A model generated the notes under the pieces. It did not search any database and was not told the origin of the DNA. It saw only the letters and a list, made by a program, of their open reading frames with translations. Of a stretch of DNA of 64,000 nucleotides, positions 11,791 through 22,301 are shown piece by piece (within the stretch, counting starts at the first letter, position 1; every line of letters begins with the position of its first letter). The translations under genes were made by a program, and so were the position numbers. This stretch comes from Limnomonas spitsbergensis (Eukaryota; Chlorophyta; Chlorophyceae; Chlamydomonadales): the NCBI GenBank assembly GCA_037349105.1, contig JAYJMM010000039.1, forward strand, positions 2,604,001-2,668,000, given 5' to 3'.

Positions 11791-11814
11791 TGTCCTTTTG
11801 AAAGGGACGAAGTA
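11791..11814 (+). promoter_or_regulatory. Primer-binding-site-like segment complementary to A1
   Basis: The 24 bases directly after A1 are the perfect reverse complement of 11367-11390 inside A1 (the stretch around CTTCGTCCCTTTCAAAAGG). The position is where a primer-binding site belongs. Complementarity to the element's own terminal repeat rather than to a recognisable tRNA 3' end suggests self-priming of the Tf1 type. This is inference; a structural hairpin is the alternative. Confidence 0.55.
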
Positions 11815-12490
11815 GATGAGCCTGATCAGCCTGATCTGCCAGTTCCTGCAGAAGGTGTTTGTGCTTCAAGAATTTGAATTTTGCTTGTCAGCAAACAGCC
11901 TGGAATTTGGTGCTTGAACTGCAATTTGGCTGAGGTAATCTCCAGAGAGAGATTGCCAAGTTAAACCATGTGAATCACTGTGTGTGGCAACACATTGCTG
12001 GGTCCAGGAGAGGCTTGAAGAATTGGCTGTGGATTTATACACCCAGCAATTTGTACCTGTGTGATTGAAGATTGTGATCAGGTGGATCCAATCTGTCATC
12101 ATTGACAGAAGTGAACTTCTGGATAGAAGATCCAAGGTTGAAATTTTTTGGTGGGCCAAAGCATCCCCGCAGGACCGCAGAGCTGAGCGGGCACCAAGCA
12201 AGAGGCTCCATCCACGCAAGGCGTGTGACATCTAGCAGCTGCCCAGACCAGAAAGGTGGGAAGTGCTAAAGGCGACGGAGGATTCCGCCAGATTCTGATT
12301 ATTAGCAAGAAAAAGCAGGAAGGCAGAGACCTGTCCTGTTTTTTGCTGTACCTGTCGGCTTGACCTGACTGGCAAGCCCTCACCAGGCTGCAGTAGGTGC
12401 AAGAGGCAGAAGCCTGAGCGTTAGCAGATCCTGTTCTGGTGTTGCCAGCACATTGCAGGATCGTGTGGATCGTATAAATTGCCTGTAGGA

Positions 12491-13267
12491 ATGGCAGAGA
12501 TTAACCTGCATCCTGATAGGCACCAGCACCCCGACGTCCAGCACCGCAGCGGGCAAGTACGGGGGCTGGAGCCAGGTGCAGACCTGATAGAGGTGGCTGA
12601 TTCACTAATTGCAGAGGAAGCCCTGCGGATGGCGGAGAAACTGGCAGGGCCAGTGGATCCGGCCGCACGGGCCTGCAAGGTGTCAGGACCTGACCGCTTC
12701 CTGCCCAGAGCGGCAGGAATGCTGGCCGATGGCGCTGTGTGTGTAACAAGGACAGGCATTGGGCGAGGAGGACCACTGCCCGCTGATTCCAGGAGCAGCC
12801 TGGAATTTGAGCAGGGTCCGACGCAGGCGGGAACCCCAGATCTGATCTTGGATCAGGTGGCTGAGGTGTCCCAGAGCTGCAGCGTACGGCGTGACAGCGA
12901 CCCAGATGCCGCTCCGCAACAGATTCCGTCCAAGGTGACGAGGGTTGCGCAACGGGTATTGGTGGAACCCTGTCAGCCGGGATACAGTGCAGCGATCGCC
13001 GCAGCCCCAGGGGGTTTTGCAGGCAGTGACAGATTTCAGCCAGGTGGAGAGACAATGGAGAGCAGGCGAGTGCATGCAGTGGTCAAGCGCGAGGGGGCAG
13101 TTGCCCAGCCAGTAGTGACCAGGCAGGTCTTGCAGGCTAGTGCAGAGCCACTGGCAGCACTTAAAAAATCAGCGGTGCCGGTGGGAAAGCCTTGGGCTGA
13201 CCTGATATCCGAGGAAGAGCTGTCAGATCCAGTCCAGGAGGAAAGGGTGCACAGATCCAAGGCATGA
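12491..13267 (+). CDS. Retroelement ORF1, unknown function
   Basis: 258 residues starting MAEINLHPDRHQHPD at the first ATG. The protein is hydrophilic, with no recognised domain, no membrane segment and no zinc ligand cluster. It is the first long frame of the large element and could be the N-terminal part of a gag polyprotein. The next ORF begins about 30 bases downstream in another frame. Confidence 0.5.
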   Translation: MAEINLHPDRHQHPDVQHRSGQVRGLEPGADLIEVADSLIAEEALRMAEKLAGPVDPAARACKVSGPDRFLPRAAGMLADGAVCVTRTGIGRGGPLPADSRSSLEFEQGPTQAGTPDLILDQVAEVSQSCSVRRDSDPDAAPQQIPSKVTRVAQRVLVEPCQPGYSAAIAAAPGGFAGSDRFQPGGETMESRRVHAVVKREGAVAQPVVTRQVLQASAEPLAALKKSAVPVGKPWADLISEEELSDPVQEERVHRSKA

Positions 13268-13300
13268 CTAAGGCCTGTGCAGCAACTGCGACAGCGCAGA

Positions 13301-15502
13301 ATGCTGTTTCGGAGGGGAGCAGGCTCCACAGTCTATGGAACTCCACTGTCCAGGTTCCCACCCAGTGTGGGTAAGCCGGTGCAGCGATCCAAGGCTGGAT
13401 CGAGCAACAAGATCCGGACAAGCACCAGCAAGAAGGACAGCCTGTATGGATTCTTCCACAACCCAGCTTGGGCACAGGAGGAAAGCCCAGGAGATCCAGA
13501 GAGATCCAGGGACAGGACTATGGTGAAGGAGGAAGAGGCGACGGAGGAACTGCCGCAGCCGTTTGGCTGGGCAAGAATCTTGCTGTGGGCAACGCACCTG
13601 TGGAAGCAGATTTGCTCTAGGACGTTTGCTCATTTCAGTGACCAGGTCACAGCAGCAATTGAGGAGTTCAAGGCCCATCACGTGGGGGAGTGGGCGACAA
13701 AGGCCATGATGGGTATTCCCCATACAGGCCAGGACAGGGCGACGCTGTTAGCCGCCCTTGGACAAGTGTCCAAGGGCGGGGCGGAGCACGAGGCGGCCCT
13801 GGCTGTTAAGACCTTCGCAGATGAATGGTGTAACGGCGTGACAGGAGATCAGGAGGAACCTGGATCTGAGCCTGAGGATGAGGAGGATCAAGAGTGGGAA
13901 GGATTTGAAACGGTGGCGCAGCGGCCAGAAGAGCTCAGGGAGGTCCAAAGGTGGCAGCAGCAGGCAAGGGCCGCGCCAACACCAATGCCCAGATCAGAAG
14001 CTTTTGAGATCAGCAGTGAGCCTAGCCTCAGGGGGCGGCCAAGAGGCGTGGAAGCGCCCAGGGCCAGCAGCCCAGCTGCCAGCGAAAGGGCAGAGCTGAC
14101 TAGCCGATCGCTTGCCAGGATGGCAGAGCAAGGCGTGGAAACGCGCAGAGCCAGCATGCATGAGTCATATGCGCTGTTGCGCATAGTGGAGGACAAGGAG
14201 AATATATGCCAAGAGGTGCAAGTGGACCACATTGAGGAGTTCTCGAGGAACAGACAAGTGGGTCCAGCAAAGGGGAGCCTGCAAGAAATTGAACCAGGCA
14301 GTGCAAGGAGCAGCGAACCCAGAAGGCAGGAGGCCAGGGAGGAGACGCGATCTGACTCCTACGCCAGAAACTATACTGGGGGAACACAGCCAGGCAGGCA
14401 GTACCAGGCGCCGCCCAGGGGGCAGGCAGGCAGTACAGAGCAGCCATGTGGACACAACCAGGAGCCGCCCAGGGGGCAGGCAGGCGGCAGAGAGCAGCAA
14501 GATTGGCAGAGCCAAGAGCCGCCCAGGGGGCAGGCATACGGCACGGATCAGCAACACTGGCAGGGCCAGGAGCAGCCCAGGGGGCAGGCTGAAAAGAGCG
14601 GGGCAGCGCAGCAAGGTTGGCAAAACCAAGGGCCGCACAGGGGGCAGGCAGAGTCGGACAGGGGAGCACAGCCTTGGAGATCCAGCCCTGTGGAGCGCCA
14701 GAGCAGAAGTGAGGCAGGGTGGCCGCCACCTGCAGGGAGCAGAGGCTCCGCAAGCAGGGCAGGCAGACAGCCGTCCGGAGAGAACTATGCTCAGGAGGAG
14801 CCAGATAACAGGCACAGTGGATACCAACAGAGTCGCAACCCAGCAGGGGGCGGCGGAGATGGATCCGGATCTCATTCTGGATCTGAGGATTCAGGGTCAG
14901 CTGGAGCGGACAGGCGCAGGCCAGGGGCCAGGCGGGAGTCAGGTGACCAGGAAATGAGGAGGCTGGATCGAGAGCAGGCAAGGAACAATCTGCAGCTGCA
15001 GCAGCAGATGATCTTGCAGTTGGCAGGTGTTGCCAAGTTTGCCAAGATCCCCACTATCCAAGGCAACGTGCCGGTGCTGGACATGTCGCACCCGGGCGCG
15101 GTTGCAGCCAGGACGTATTGCCAGGCGTGTGGCTACTGGGGTTCACACAACAGGCTGGCGCTTTCAGATGAACCACTAGCACTGGCCGTGGTGGCCGGGG
15201 AGATCACAGGATCGTGCCAGTCGCCATCAGCTATGGCTATGTTGGTGAAGTCACTGGTCAAGCTGTGGGACAGCAAGCCTGCGTGTGTGGTGCCGCTGAT
15301 GTTGGCCATCAGGGCAGCGCCCCACGCAGGAGAACGGGCTGCCAGAGAAGTGGACAATATCAGGGATCTGTGGACTGCCCCAGTGGGGGAGCAGTGCCGT
15401 GAGACATCGTTGCTCACCCTGTGGTTAGGGTGGTGCAAGCGGAGGTGGGGAAGCCAACCTCAGAGGAGAGGACAGCTATCTCCAACCTTAGGTTGGGAGT
15501 GA
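13301..15502 (+). CDS. Retroelement ORF2, gag-like protein with PPRGQA repeats
   Basis: About 730 residues from the first ATG. It contains an acidic segment (GSEPEDEEDQEWEGFE) and five imperfect repeats of about 20 residues with core PPRGQAGGREQQ (roughly nucleotides 14400-14660). The last part (KFAKIPTIQGNVPVLDMS onward) looks like the start of a capsid domain. Its C-terminal 30 residues appear to be out of frame: the capsid-like sequence carries on in the next frame from about 15395, so a frameshift, programmed or from decay, separates it from ORF3. Confidence 0.6.
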   Translation: MLFRRGAGSTVYGTPLSRFPPSVGKPVQRSKAGSSNKIRTSTSKKDSLYGFFHNPAWAQEESPGDPERSRDRTMVKEEEATEELPQPFGWARILLWATHLWKQICSRTFAHFSDQVTAAIEEFKAHHVGEWATKAMMGIPHTGQDRATLLAALGQVSKGGAEHEAALAVKTFADEWCNGVTGDQEEPGSEPEDEEDQEWEGFETVAQRPEELREVQRWQQQARAAPTPMPRSEAFEISSEPSLRGRPRGVEAPRASSPAASERAELTSRSLARMAEQGVETRRASMHESYALLRIVEDKENICQEVQVDHIEEFSRNRQVGPAKGSLQEIEPGSARSSEPRRQEAREETRSDSYARNYTGGTQPGRQYQAPPRGQAGSTEQPCGHNQEPPRGQAGGREQQDWQSQEPPRGQAYGTDQQHWQGQEQPRGQAEKSGAAQQGWQNQGPHRGQAESDRGAQPWRSSPVERQSRSEAGWPPPAGSRGSASRAGRQPSGENYAQEEPDNRHSGYQQSRNPAGGGGDGSGSHSGSEDSGSAGADRRRPGARRESGDQEMRRLDREQARNNLQLQQQMILQLAGVAKFAKIPTIQGNVPVLDMSHPGAVAARTYCQACGYWGSHNRLALSDEPLALAVVAGEITGSCQSPSAMAMLVKSLVKLWDSKPACVVPLMLAIRAAPHAGERAAREVDNIRDLWTAPVGEQCRETSLLTLWLGWCKRRWGSQPQRRGQLSPTLGWE

Positions 15503-15873
15503 AGACTACCCTTGATCCGGATGTTAAGTCAGAGGAGACTGTGGAGGCGTTTGCTCACAGAGTGCTGTCAACATCGCAGTTGCTGCAGATCTCGAGGGAT
15601 GCCGTGGACCACTTTGGCAGGCGGCACTCAGTCTCGCACATGTTTCATGACGGGCTGCCAGCTGCTACAAAAGCAAAACTCAGCGAATTCGTCATCACGG
15701 TACCAGGGTACCTGTGTATGACGGATGAAGACCAGATCACAGTGCTGACTCAGCAGGTAGTGCTGTGGGAGAAGTTCGCCCTGGAAATGGGGGACCTAGG
15801 AGGTGCAAGCCTGAGGCAGGTGGCCAACAGTGGACCGGGCCAGGGCGAGGCGCAGAACAACAGAGGAAGTTGA
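15421..15873 (+). CDS. Retroelement ORF3, capsid-like gag segment
   Basis: About 150 residues including TVEAFAHRVLSTSQLLQIS, FGRRHSVSHMFHDGLPAATKAKL and VLTQQVVLWEKFALEMG. This helical pattern resembles retrotransposon gag capsid C-terminal domains. It overlaps the end of ORF2 in a different frame and probably forms one gag with it. There is no convincing start codon of its own (the frame opens upstream without an ATG), which supports translation by frameshifting or a decayed fusion. Confidence 0.55.
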   Translation: MVRVVQAEVGKPTSEERTAISNLRLGVKTTLDPDVKSEETVEAFAHRVLSTSQLLQISRDAVDHFGRRHSVSHMFHDGLPAATKAKLSEFVITVPGYLCMTDEDQITVLTQQVVLWEKFALEMGDLGGASLRQVANSGPGQGEAQNNRGS

Positions 15874-15894
15874 GAGCGGACTGGACAGTGGGAG

Positions 15895-16263
15895 ATGAGG
15901 GCGCGCCTTGATGGGGCAGTGATCCCCGCAGGCCCAGCAGCAGCCCAGCAACAGCGGAGTGAGGGTAAGCCCAGAGGAGTTTCCTGGGCAGACCAACCCG
16001 CAGCGCAGCACAACAACGCAGGGGGCGCTATGGGGGCAGCCAAGGCGTGTTACCAGTGTGGTAGCACAGCGCATCTGGCCAGGGACTGCAGAGTGCCCAG
16101 GGCCAGGGATGAGCGCAGAGATGAGCGCAGGGATGAGCGCAGGCCAGCGCCGCTAGCTACCGACATAACAACTGGGCAGGCCAGACCGCCGCTGCAGCAG
16201 TATCCTCTACCGCCCAGGCAGCCGCAGGGACAGGCGGCTGGCAGGCTGTATGATCGGAACTAG
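15895..16263 (+). CDS. Retroelement ORF4, nucleocapsid-like zinc knuckle protein
   Basis: 122 residues with a clear CCHC knuckle CYQCGSTAHLARDC (16048-16089), followed by a repeat of DERR units and a Pro/Gln-rich tail. This is the nucleocapsid module expected directly after capsid. It follows ORF3 by about 20 bases. Confidence 0.65.
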   Translation: MRARLDGAVIPAGPAAAQQQRSEGKPRGVSWADQPAAQHNNAGGAMGAAKACYQCGSTAHLARDCRVPRARDERRDERRDERRPAPLATDITTGQARPPLQQYPLPPRQPQGQAAGRLYDRN

Positions 16264-16269
16264 GGCAAC

Positions 16270-17511
16270 ATGCCGTATCCAAGGCCAGGGCCAGGCCAGG
16301 GTGGTCAGGCGCAGCAGGCGGCACATGTGTCGCATCTGACCAGCCCAACAGGGCAGGCTGAGCCTGAGGGCTGGCACCAGACGATGGCTGAGATGCTCAG
16401 CGAGTCGGTGGCCCTAATGACCCAAGTTGGGCTGATGCCCAAGCCTGTGGAATTCAAAGAGGCGGTTCACAACGCCCGCCCTAAGTCATTCTTACCAGAA
16501 CCTTTCCGGGAGGAGGAACCTGAGCAGTGTCTCAAGGAACCTGCCTCCAGGAAGGGAGAAAAGAGGCTGGTGTTGAGCAGATTGGCTGACGATATGATTG
16601 ATATCCGTCTGCAGGTGTTCAAGCTGAACGAGAGGTTGTCGTCACTCTCTTGCGCTACCTTACCCATGGGAACTGACCAGCGTGGTGAGGCCAGTAAGGG
16701 CAAGCAAGAGAGCAGGGTGGTGTCAGCTGCGCCAAAGCTGCAGTACTTCCGGAACGACAGGAGTAACCTGGAACAGTGTGTGGGTCTCATGGTGAAGGGC
16801 AAGGTCCTAGTGGCTCAGAAAGCACTGATGGACTCTGCTTGCTCCTGCCATGTTATCACAGTGAACATTGCTGAACAGCTAGTGGCCATGGGCGCTGAGC
16901 TGGTGCGTACGGATGAGAAGATCCGTACCACGGACAATGCAGGGGCAGACCTGTATGGTATCCTGTTTATTTATGTTGTGTATGGTTACGGTGGGCCTAA
17001 CGCCATCATGGAGCCCACAGTGGTCCGAATGCTGCGACATCCGGATCTTAGAGCACGTCAGGTCAGGGCTGCGCTAGGAGGTTCATGTACCCTGCAAGGA
17101 CGAAAAGGCAGCCAAGGTGCAAACGGCCAGGCTGCAGTCAGAGGCCTGCAGGAGCAGGCCAGGTCCAAGTTCCCGGGAGGTGGACAAGGAGGTCCCTCCG
17201 GAGGTGGAAAGGGCAACACAGGGAGAGGCAGCCCAGAGCAGGAACACAGGATACGGCCCGTATTTGAATTAGGATTACCGTACTTTTTTTCGTCCATACC
17301 GTATTATATAGATTTCGGAGAGACTGGGGAGTGCCGCTTCCTTTCCTTTCTCCGGGGTTGGCTATTAACCTTTCTTTGCTGTGTAGTTTATTATCTTTAC
17401 ACAAGACAATGGAATGCTGATGCGGCCGGGCATTCTAGGGTATCCATAGTCGGGCCAATAGAGGTCACTTCCTTTATAACCTTAACTTTCGACCAACCAA
17501 ACAGTTTTTAA
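16270..17511 (+). CDS. Retroelement ORF5, aspartic-protease-like, broken by a DNA element
   Basis: The frame starts MPYPRPGPGQGG. A retropepsin-like segment lies around ALMDSACSCHVI (Asp codon at 16831-16833; D-S-A in place of the usual D-T/S-G), followed by VNIAEQLVAMGAEL and IRTTDNAGADLYG. The last 90 residues after 17242 are encoded by the inserted Mutator-like element, so the native C-terminus is lost. Upstream residues are unlike known pol linkers. A gag-protease order is normal for Ty3/gypsy-type elements. Confidence 0.55.
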   Translation: MPYPRPGPGQGGQAQQAAHVSHLTSPTGQAEPEGWHQTMAEMLSESVALMTQVGLMPKPVEFKEAVHNARPKSFLPEPFREEEPEQCLKEPASRKGEKRLVLSRLADDMIDIRLQVFKLNERLSSLSCATLPMGTDQRGEASKGKQESRVVSAAPKLQYFRNDRSNLEQCVGLMVKGKVLVAQKALMDSACSCHVITVNIAEQLVAMGAELVRTDEKIRTTDNAGADLYGILFIYVVYGYGGPNAIMEPTVVRMLRHPDLRARQVRAALGGSCTLQGRKGSQGANGQAAVRGLQEQARSKFPGGGQGGPSGGGKGNTGRGSPEQEHRIRPVFELGLPYFFSSIPYYIDFGETGECRFLSFLRGWLLTFLCCVVYYLYTRQWNADAAGHSRVSIVGPIEVTSFITLTFDQPNSF

Positions 17512-18926
17512 ACACGAGTTATTTTAATTGAATTAGGATTACCGTACTTTTTTTCGACCGTAACAAACATATGCCGGTATGTGCAGCCGGTATGTGCAGC
17601 CGGCACATTCCAATCACGCTTCAATTCAAACCAGGAAAACTAACAAACATCTAGATGCCTCTAGGTAACGCCCCCCTGACAGCATGCCAGGCATTCCTGC
17701 CTGCTGCTTCAGCTACGTTTTCTTTATCAGTTTGAGGCCCTAACCCGTTAAACACCCTTGCTATCTATCCCACTGGCCCTGTGCCCCATCAGATCAAGGG
17801 ACGATCCCGGTCTCCCCCTCCTTGTCTTCCTTCTCTGCTGCACCCTCCTTGAGGGGCGCAATGCCCAGCTTGGTAAGCATCGCGATGAACTCCGACCTGG
17901 AAACGGGGAGGAAAGGCAGCAGGGGAGGATGCGTTGGACATGGGAGAACACTCTTGAAATTAGGGGTCAAATCAGGGGTCAAATCAGGGGTCAAATTAGG
18001 CCGTTATGTAGCTGTAGCAGTCTACCAGCAATCTGGAACACTATGGGGCAAGTGAAGGCAAAACGAACAATCACAAGAAAGCTGTTCCGACCTCCACCGG
18101 TCCAAAACGGCCCGTAACGTAACGTATCGTAACGTAACGTATCGTTACGGTCCACTACGGTGCACCGACTGAAAATCCGCACTTCTTGAGTATGTGTGGA
18201 ATGACCGCGCCGAGATTCCACACAGCGACACGACCATCGCTAGTGATAAGCCCAGCAACTCGTGCATTGCACATTTGCAGCGATGTATCGCGCAACAAAT
18301 ATGCTTATACTTCACAATGGCATTGAGAGTTTGTGAGCTCAGAGTGTAGGGAACTGACGCAAGTCATGTTCGGACAGCCCGTTCGAAATTTCGCGGATAA
18401 TGCACCCGTTTAACGCTTGGGGATCCTTCATTCGTCTCTTATGTTTAACTTCCGATGAAATAGCACTTCAGGAGCTCACGGAATTGAAGCCTGCAGCTCA
18501 GCTGCTTAGCTAGTCAGATGTAACAGATCATGAGGTGGGAGAGTGAGACGTAGGAGGAACTGACTCAAGTACCGGTACTCAACTGAGAGGGGATGTGCTA
18601 GTGCTTATACAGACTGGGTGAAATTATGAGTTAAATATCCATCATTGCCCGGATGATTGTCTGCTTAAACTAGCATTCTGCATGGTCAATCTGCATGCAT
18701 ACATGGACACATGGTGACCCTTAGGGGTTACTTGGGGGCCATGCAAGATTGCATGGGGGCTGGCATGCAGCCATGCATGCCAGTTTGGGCCATGGCACCT
18801 CCACCTCAAATGTGGGATTTGGGGGGGGGGAGGTCGTATTGAATCCCGTATCGGGCCAAAGGCCCGTATCGTAACGTAACGTATCGTAACGTAACGTGAT
18901 ACCGTAACCCGTCCCCTGTGTCCCTG
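17242..18926. mobile_element. Non-autonomous Mutator-like element inserted in the retroelement
   Basis: 1,685 bp flanked by the perfect 11-bp duplication GCCCAGAGCAG (17231-17241 and 18927-18937). Termini are inverted relatives: GAACACAGGATACGG at the left, and the complement of CAGGGACACAGGGGACGG at the right. The interior is AT-richer than its surroundings, has a direct repeat of about 29 bp (17264-17292 and 17528-17556), repeated CGTAACGTAACGTATCG blocks near 18115 and 18870, and no transposase. The 9-11-bp duplication size is typical of the Mutator superfamily. A related piece lies at 58811. Confidence 0.75.
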
Positions 18927-18937
18927 GCCCAGAGCAG

Positions 18938-20930
18938 TGGCACAACCCTCAGCCAGGACCAGGCAGGCAGCAAGGATGAGGCGGAAGAGGAGGAAGAGAG
19001 CCAGCAGGAGGCGGAGCCCCAGGGGGCTCTGCACAGCAGGGAATCCAGAGAGTTGGATAGACTGCGCTACCAGCAGCGGGTCTCGCAGAAGGCTCTAAAG
19101 GACAAGGAGGTGCAGCTGTACCAACAAAGCGCGGCCTTTGTGCAGTACCTACGCCTGCAGATGGCCAGGTGGGAGGACATCAAGTCCGTGGATAGCGTCA
19201 TGGCAGATTTGCAGAAATGGTATATTCTGCGGGCAGACTAGCTGCCAGACCTGTATCAGGCCATTGGGGACCTGCAGGCGGGGAGGCCGCAAAACAAGGT
19301 GCCAGTGGACCCGGAGCTGGCAGCCAGCATCCAGAAGGCGTTGCTACCCGCGTCCCCGTGGGATAGCGACCCAGAGGGGGAAGGCGAGCCCCTCAGCACG
19401 GTGGTGCCGGCGGAGGCAGAGCAGAAGAACCCCGGGTTAAAAAACCCGGGGGGCGCCGACAGAGCTAAGATGGCTAGTCCCGATACCCGCAGGGAGCGGA
19501 AGGGGACAACGGCGGCAGTTGAGGCCGCGGACAAGGCTCCCAGGGAGCGCAGCAGGAGCGCCCAGAGAGGGCAGGTGAGGGATAGCAGCCCGGCCGATGT
19601 ACAGGCCAGGGGCAGGTGGCGCAGGTCCCCAAGTGAGGGGGACAGCGACAGGCGTATCCATGCGAGGAAGGAGAGTCCAGGACCAGGGCATAGGGGCAGC
19701 CTACCCAGAGGCCGCTCCCTTGAGCGAGGCTCAGGGAGCATGGCCAGGTCAGGCAAGAATGATGACCAGGAAAAGGACAGGAGAAAACCAGCCGACCGGA
19801 GTCCACCGGGCAGGGCCCCGGCTGGACAGGGACGGACAGCCAAGCCGGCCCATCTGGGACCAAAAGATGGGGGAGTGTGTTTCAAGTGCCATCAGCCAGG
19901 GCACTACGCCAGCGAATGCCCAGACTGGAGGCCGGTGATGGCAGGCAACAACGGCCGCTTGGACAAGCCTTGGGTTCCAGCCGGCCCAGAGAGGGGTGTG
20001 GAGGCTGATGGACCAGGCCACAGCCTGGAGGGTCCAGAGGACAGGTTAAGGAGGGCCTACGAGGCCGAGCAGCGATGTCGATCCATGGGGGGTTTGATCA
20101 GGCCGCCGGCACAGCCCAGGTTCAGAGAAACCAGGTGGCAGAGGTTCCGGGGGACACCTAGCGCGGCAACCGGGGCAGCCGCCAGGGCTCGGGTGTCAGT
20201 CAGCAGGACTGGTCGCCACCAATGGGCTCAGGGAGCCGCAACGAGGAGCTTGGGAGGCGATACGGCAGAGCCCGTTAGAAGCCATCGCTGCACATCCTCC
20301 AGGTACAATCCTGCAGGGTGGGGGGAGATGGCCAGTGGGCCTCCCAGCAGTGGTGTCAGCGACAGGTGGTCCGCCGGAAGGGACGAGGATACGGCTTATG
20401 ACCAGGACGGTGAGGGCCACCGCGACCAGGCCAGCGGCAGGGAGCATGTCCAGCCCAGGCCTATACCGCCGGGCCCGCCAGAGGGCAGGGGCTTCGTGCA
20501 GTGGTACCGCTCGGGCGATGAGCTGCCAGGGTCAGCAGCTACTGAGGCGATGCTCACAGTACCGGAGGATTCCCAGGATGGGATTTGCAGGATCCAAAAC
20601 CACAGGCTGCTGCCTAGCCGTGAGGTGGTGTGCGTCAATCGGCAGGCGGCCATGCAAGCAGTAGCCAGGCTGGTGTTCCCATGGGACGTAGTTACGGCGG
20701 TACTGCTGATCGCAGCTCTCAAGGGGTACATCAAGCCCAGCACGGTGATTGCTGATTTGATGCAGCAAGAGTGGAGGCATCCCATCTGGTCACACTGCGT
20801 GGACAGAGCCGTGCACTTGGTGTGCCAAGAGGGAGTAACAGCGGTGAATGCTGCGGACATGGCGCGATGGGAGGTGCCAGACAGCGTGCGCACCGATGGA
20901 TGTGGCAAGGGGCGCAGCTGGGATTTATGA
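18938..20930 (+). CDS. Retroelement ORF6, second gag-like protein with zinc knuckle, one in-frame stop
   Basis: One frame runs from before the Mutator-like insertion through 20930 with a single TAG at 19239-19241. It opens with an acidic segment (KDEAEEEEESQQEAE), has a coiled-coil-like LDRLRYQQRVSQKALKDKE, a long Arg/Ser/Pro-rich stretch, and a CCHC knuckle CFKCHQPGHYASEC (19878-19919). Upstream of the insertion the same frame reads KDEKAAKVQTARLQSEAC, so the insertion split a once continuous reading frame. A second nucleocapsid module downstream of the protease-like segment is unusual. Confidence 0.55.
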
Positions 20931-21207
20931 GTGCGCGTGCCCACAGCTTGCTGGGACACCCCAGCCTGAGGGACTGCACCTTCTACGTGCCCGTGCAGGC
21001 AGTAGCAGGAATGCAGGAATGACTTGCCGGTATTCTTCTTCGCAAGGAGCGAGGAGAATGTAGCCATTGTGGACGAGGCAGAGTTCCACGCACACGAGTA
21101 CGCCAGGGGTGCTGATCCAGCAGTGTGGACCGTCATAATGTTGATGGTGCTGCAAAGGACCATGCTGCCTGGACAAATGTCGGCAGCCATGCAGGAGGTG
21201 TGGAGCG

Positions 21208-22215
21208 TTGGAGCGCAGTGGGCGCCTGCGGAGTTTGAGTGCCGTGACGCAGGAGCTGTGGAAGCAGGCACACCCAGCAGGGGTACGCACGCTGCATCCC
21301 TTGTTCCAAGGAGTGGGTTCATGGACTTATGAGGCAGAGCTGGTGGAGCTGAGGGACCAGCCAGCGAGGGGCCAGTGGAGGATCGGCAGGTGGGGCGCCC
21401 GCAGGTGGGACCCCAATCCGGAAAGTGACGATGTGTCCCAAGAGTCGTCAGAGCAGCCAGGGCCGTTTGCGCCGTTCCAGGCGGCTTTCGTCACTACACT
21501 GGGTGCAAGGGCATCGGAGTGGGAGTGGCTAGAAACAATTGACCAGGAGCTGGAATTGGCAGCGCTGGCAGCGGAAGCCAGGGACCGGGCAGAACCCTGG
21601 ACACCCTCGGGTAGCTGCGGCGGGACCAGTATTCTGAGGGAAAACAGCGAACGCAGACTGTTAGCAGGACACCCTGACGGCAGGAACCAGGGGTTCCGCG
21701 AGGGGGAGGATCCAGGCCAGTGGGACGCGAGCCTGCCAGGCGGGGAGAGTGAAGACCCTTTGGAGGGGTTGCCACCGCTGGTGGCTGACTCGGAGTCATA
21801 TGGGGAGTATGGGGCAAGCAGCCCCCAGCTGCCTGTGGGCGTGATCAGCATCGGCTGGCCAGTGGCCAGGAGTGCATACATGCCGGGGGAGCCAGCCTCC
21901 GCATGCCCAGGACCAGAGAGTCCGGGGCAGAGCCTCGAGGAGGCGATGGAGCAGCTGAGGCAAACATGGATGAGCAACGGAGATTGGGAGAGGGACGCCA
22001 TTGAGGAAACAAGGCACAACCTCGATAGGGAGTTTGAGCTAGGGAAGCGCCTGCCTGCAGTAGGGGTGAGCCCGCGGCAGGCTGCATACCCGCTCATGGC
22101 AGCTTCCTGGGACGCAGCGGAAGGCAGGCCAAACAGCAACAGCTCAGGGGACAGACAAATGAGTGAGCCGGTGCAGCCAGTGGCGAGGGACCCTTGGGGG
22201 GACCCTGCCATGTAA
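21208..22215 (+). CDS. Retroelement ORF7, acidic protein of unknown function
   Basis: About 335 residues, rich in Glu, Pro and Gly, with short recurring words such as WDASLPGGESEDPLEG. I recognise no domain. It has no zinc ligands and no membrane segment. It is followed closely by ORF8 in a different frame. Confidence 0.45.
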   Translation: MERSGRLRSLSAVTQELWKQAHPAGVRTLHPLFQGVGSWTYEAELVELRDQPARGQWRIGRWGARRWDPNPESDDVSQESSEQPGPFAPFQAAFVTTLGARASEWEWLETIDQELELAALAAEARDRAEPWTPSGSCGGTSILRENSERRLLAGHPDGRNQGFREGEDPGQWDASLPGGESEDPLEGLPPLVADSESYGEYGASSPQLPVGVISIGWPVARSAYMPGEPASACPGPESPGQSLEEAMEQLRQTWMSNGDWERDAIEETRHNLDREFELGKRLPAVGVSPRQAAYPLMAASWDAAEGRPNSNSSGDRQMSEPVQPVARDPWGDPAM

Positions 22216-22301
22216 AGCACTCAGCGCTGGAAGTCAACCTTGAAGAGATTTGTGGGGCAGCTTGATGAGCAGAGGAAGGAGGAGATGGGCCTGCATGAGG
22301 C

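Noticed and set aside
13268..15500. Large minus-strand frames opposite ORF2 (Pro/Leu/Cys-rich)
   Set aside because: Antisense shadows of the Gln/Arg/Gly-rich plus-strand repeats; no family similarity.
19239..19241. TAG as an intended recoding site in ORF6
   Set aside because: No conserved context visible, and neighbouring ORFs also have frameshifts; decay is the simpler reading.
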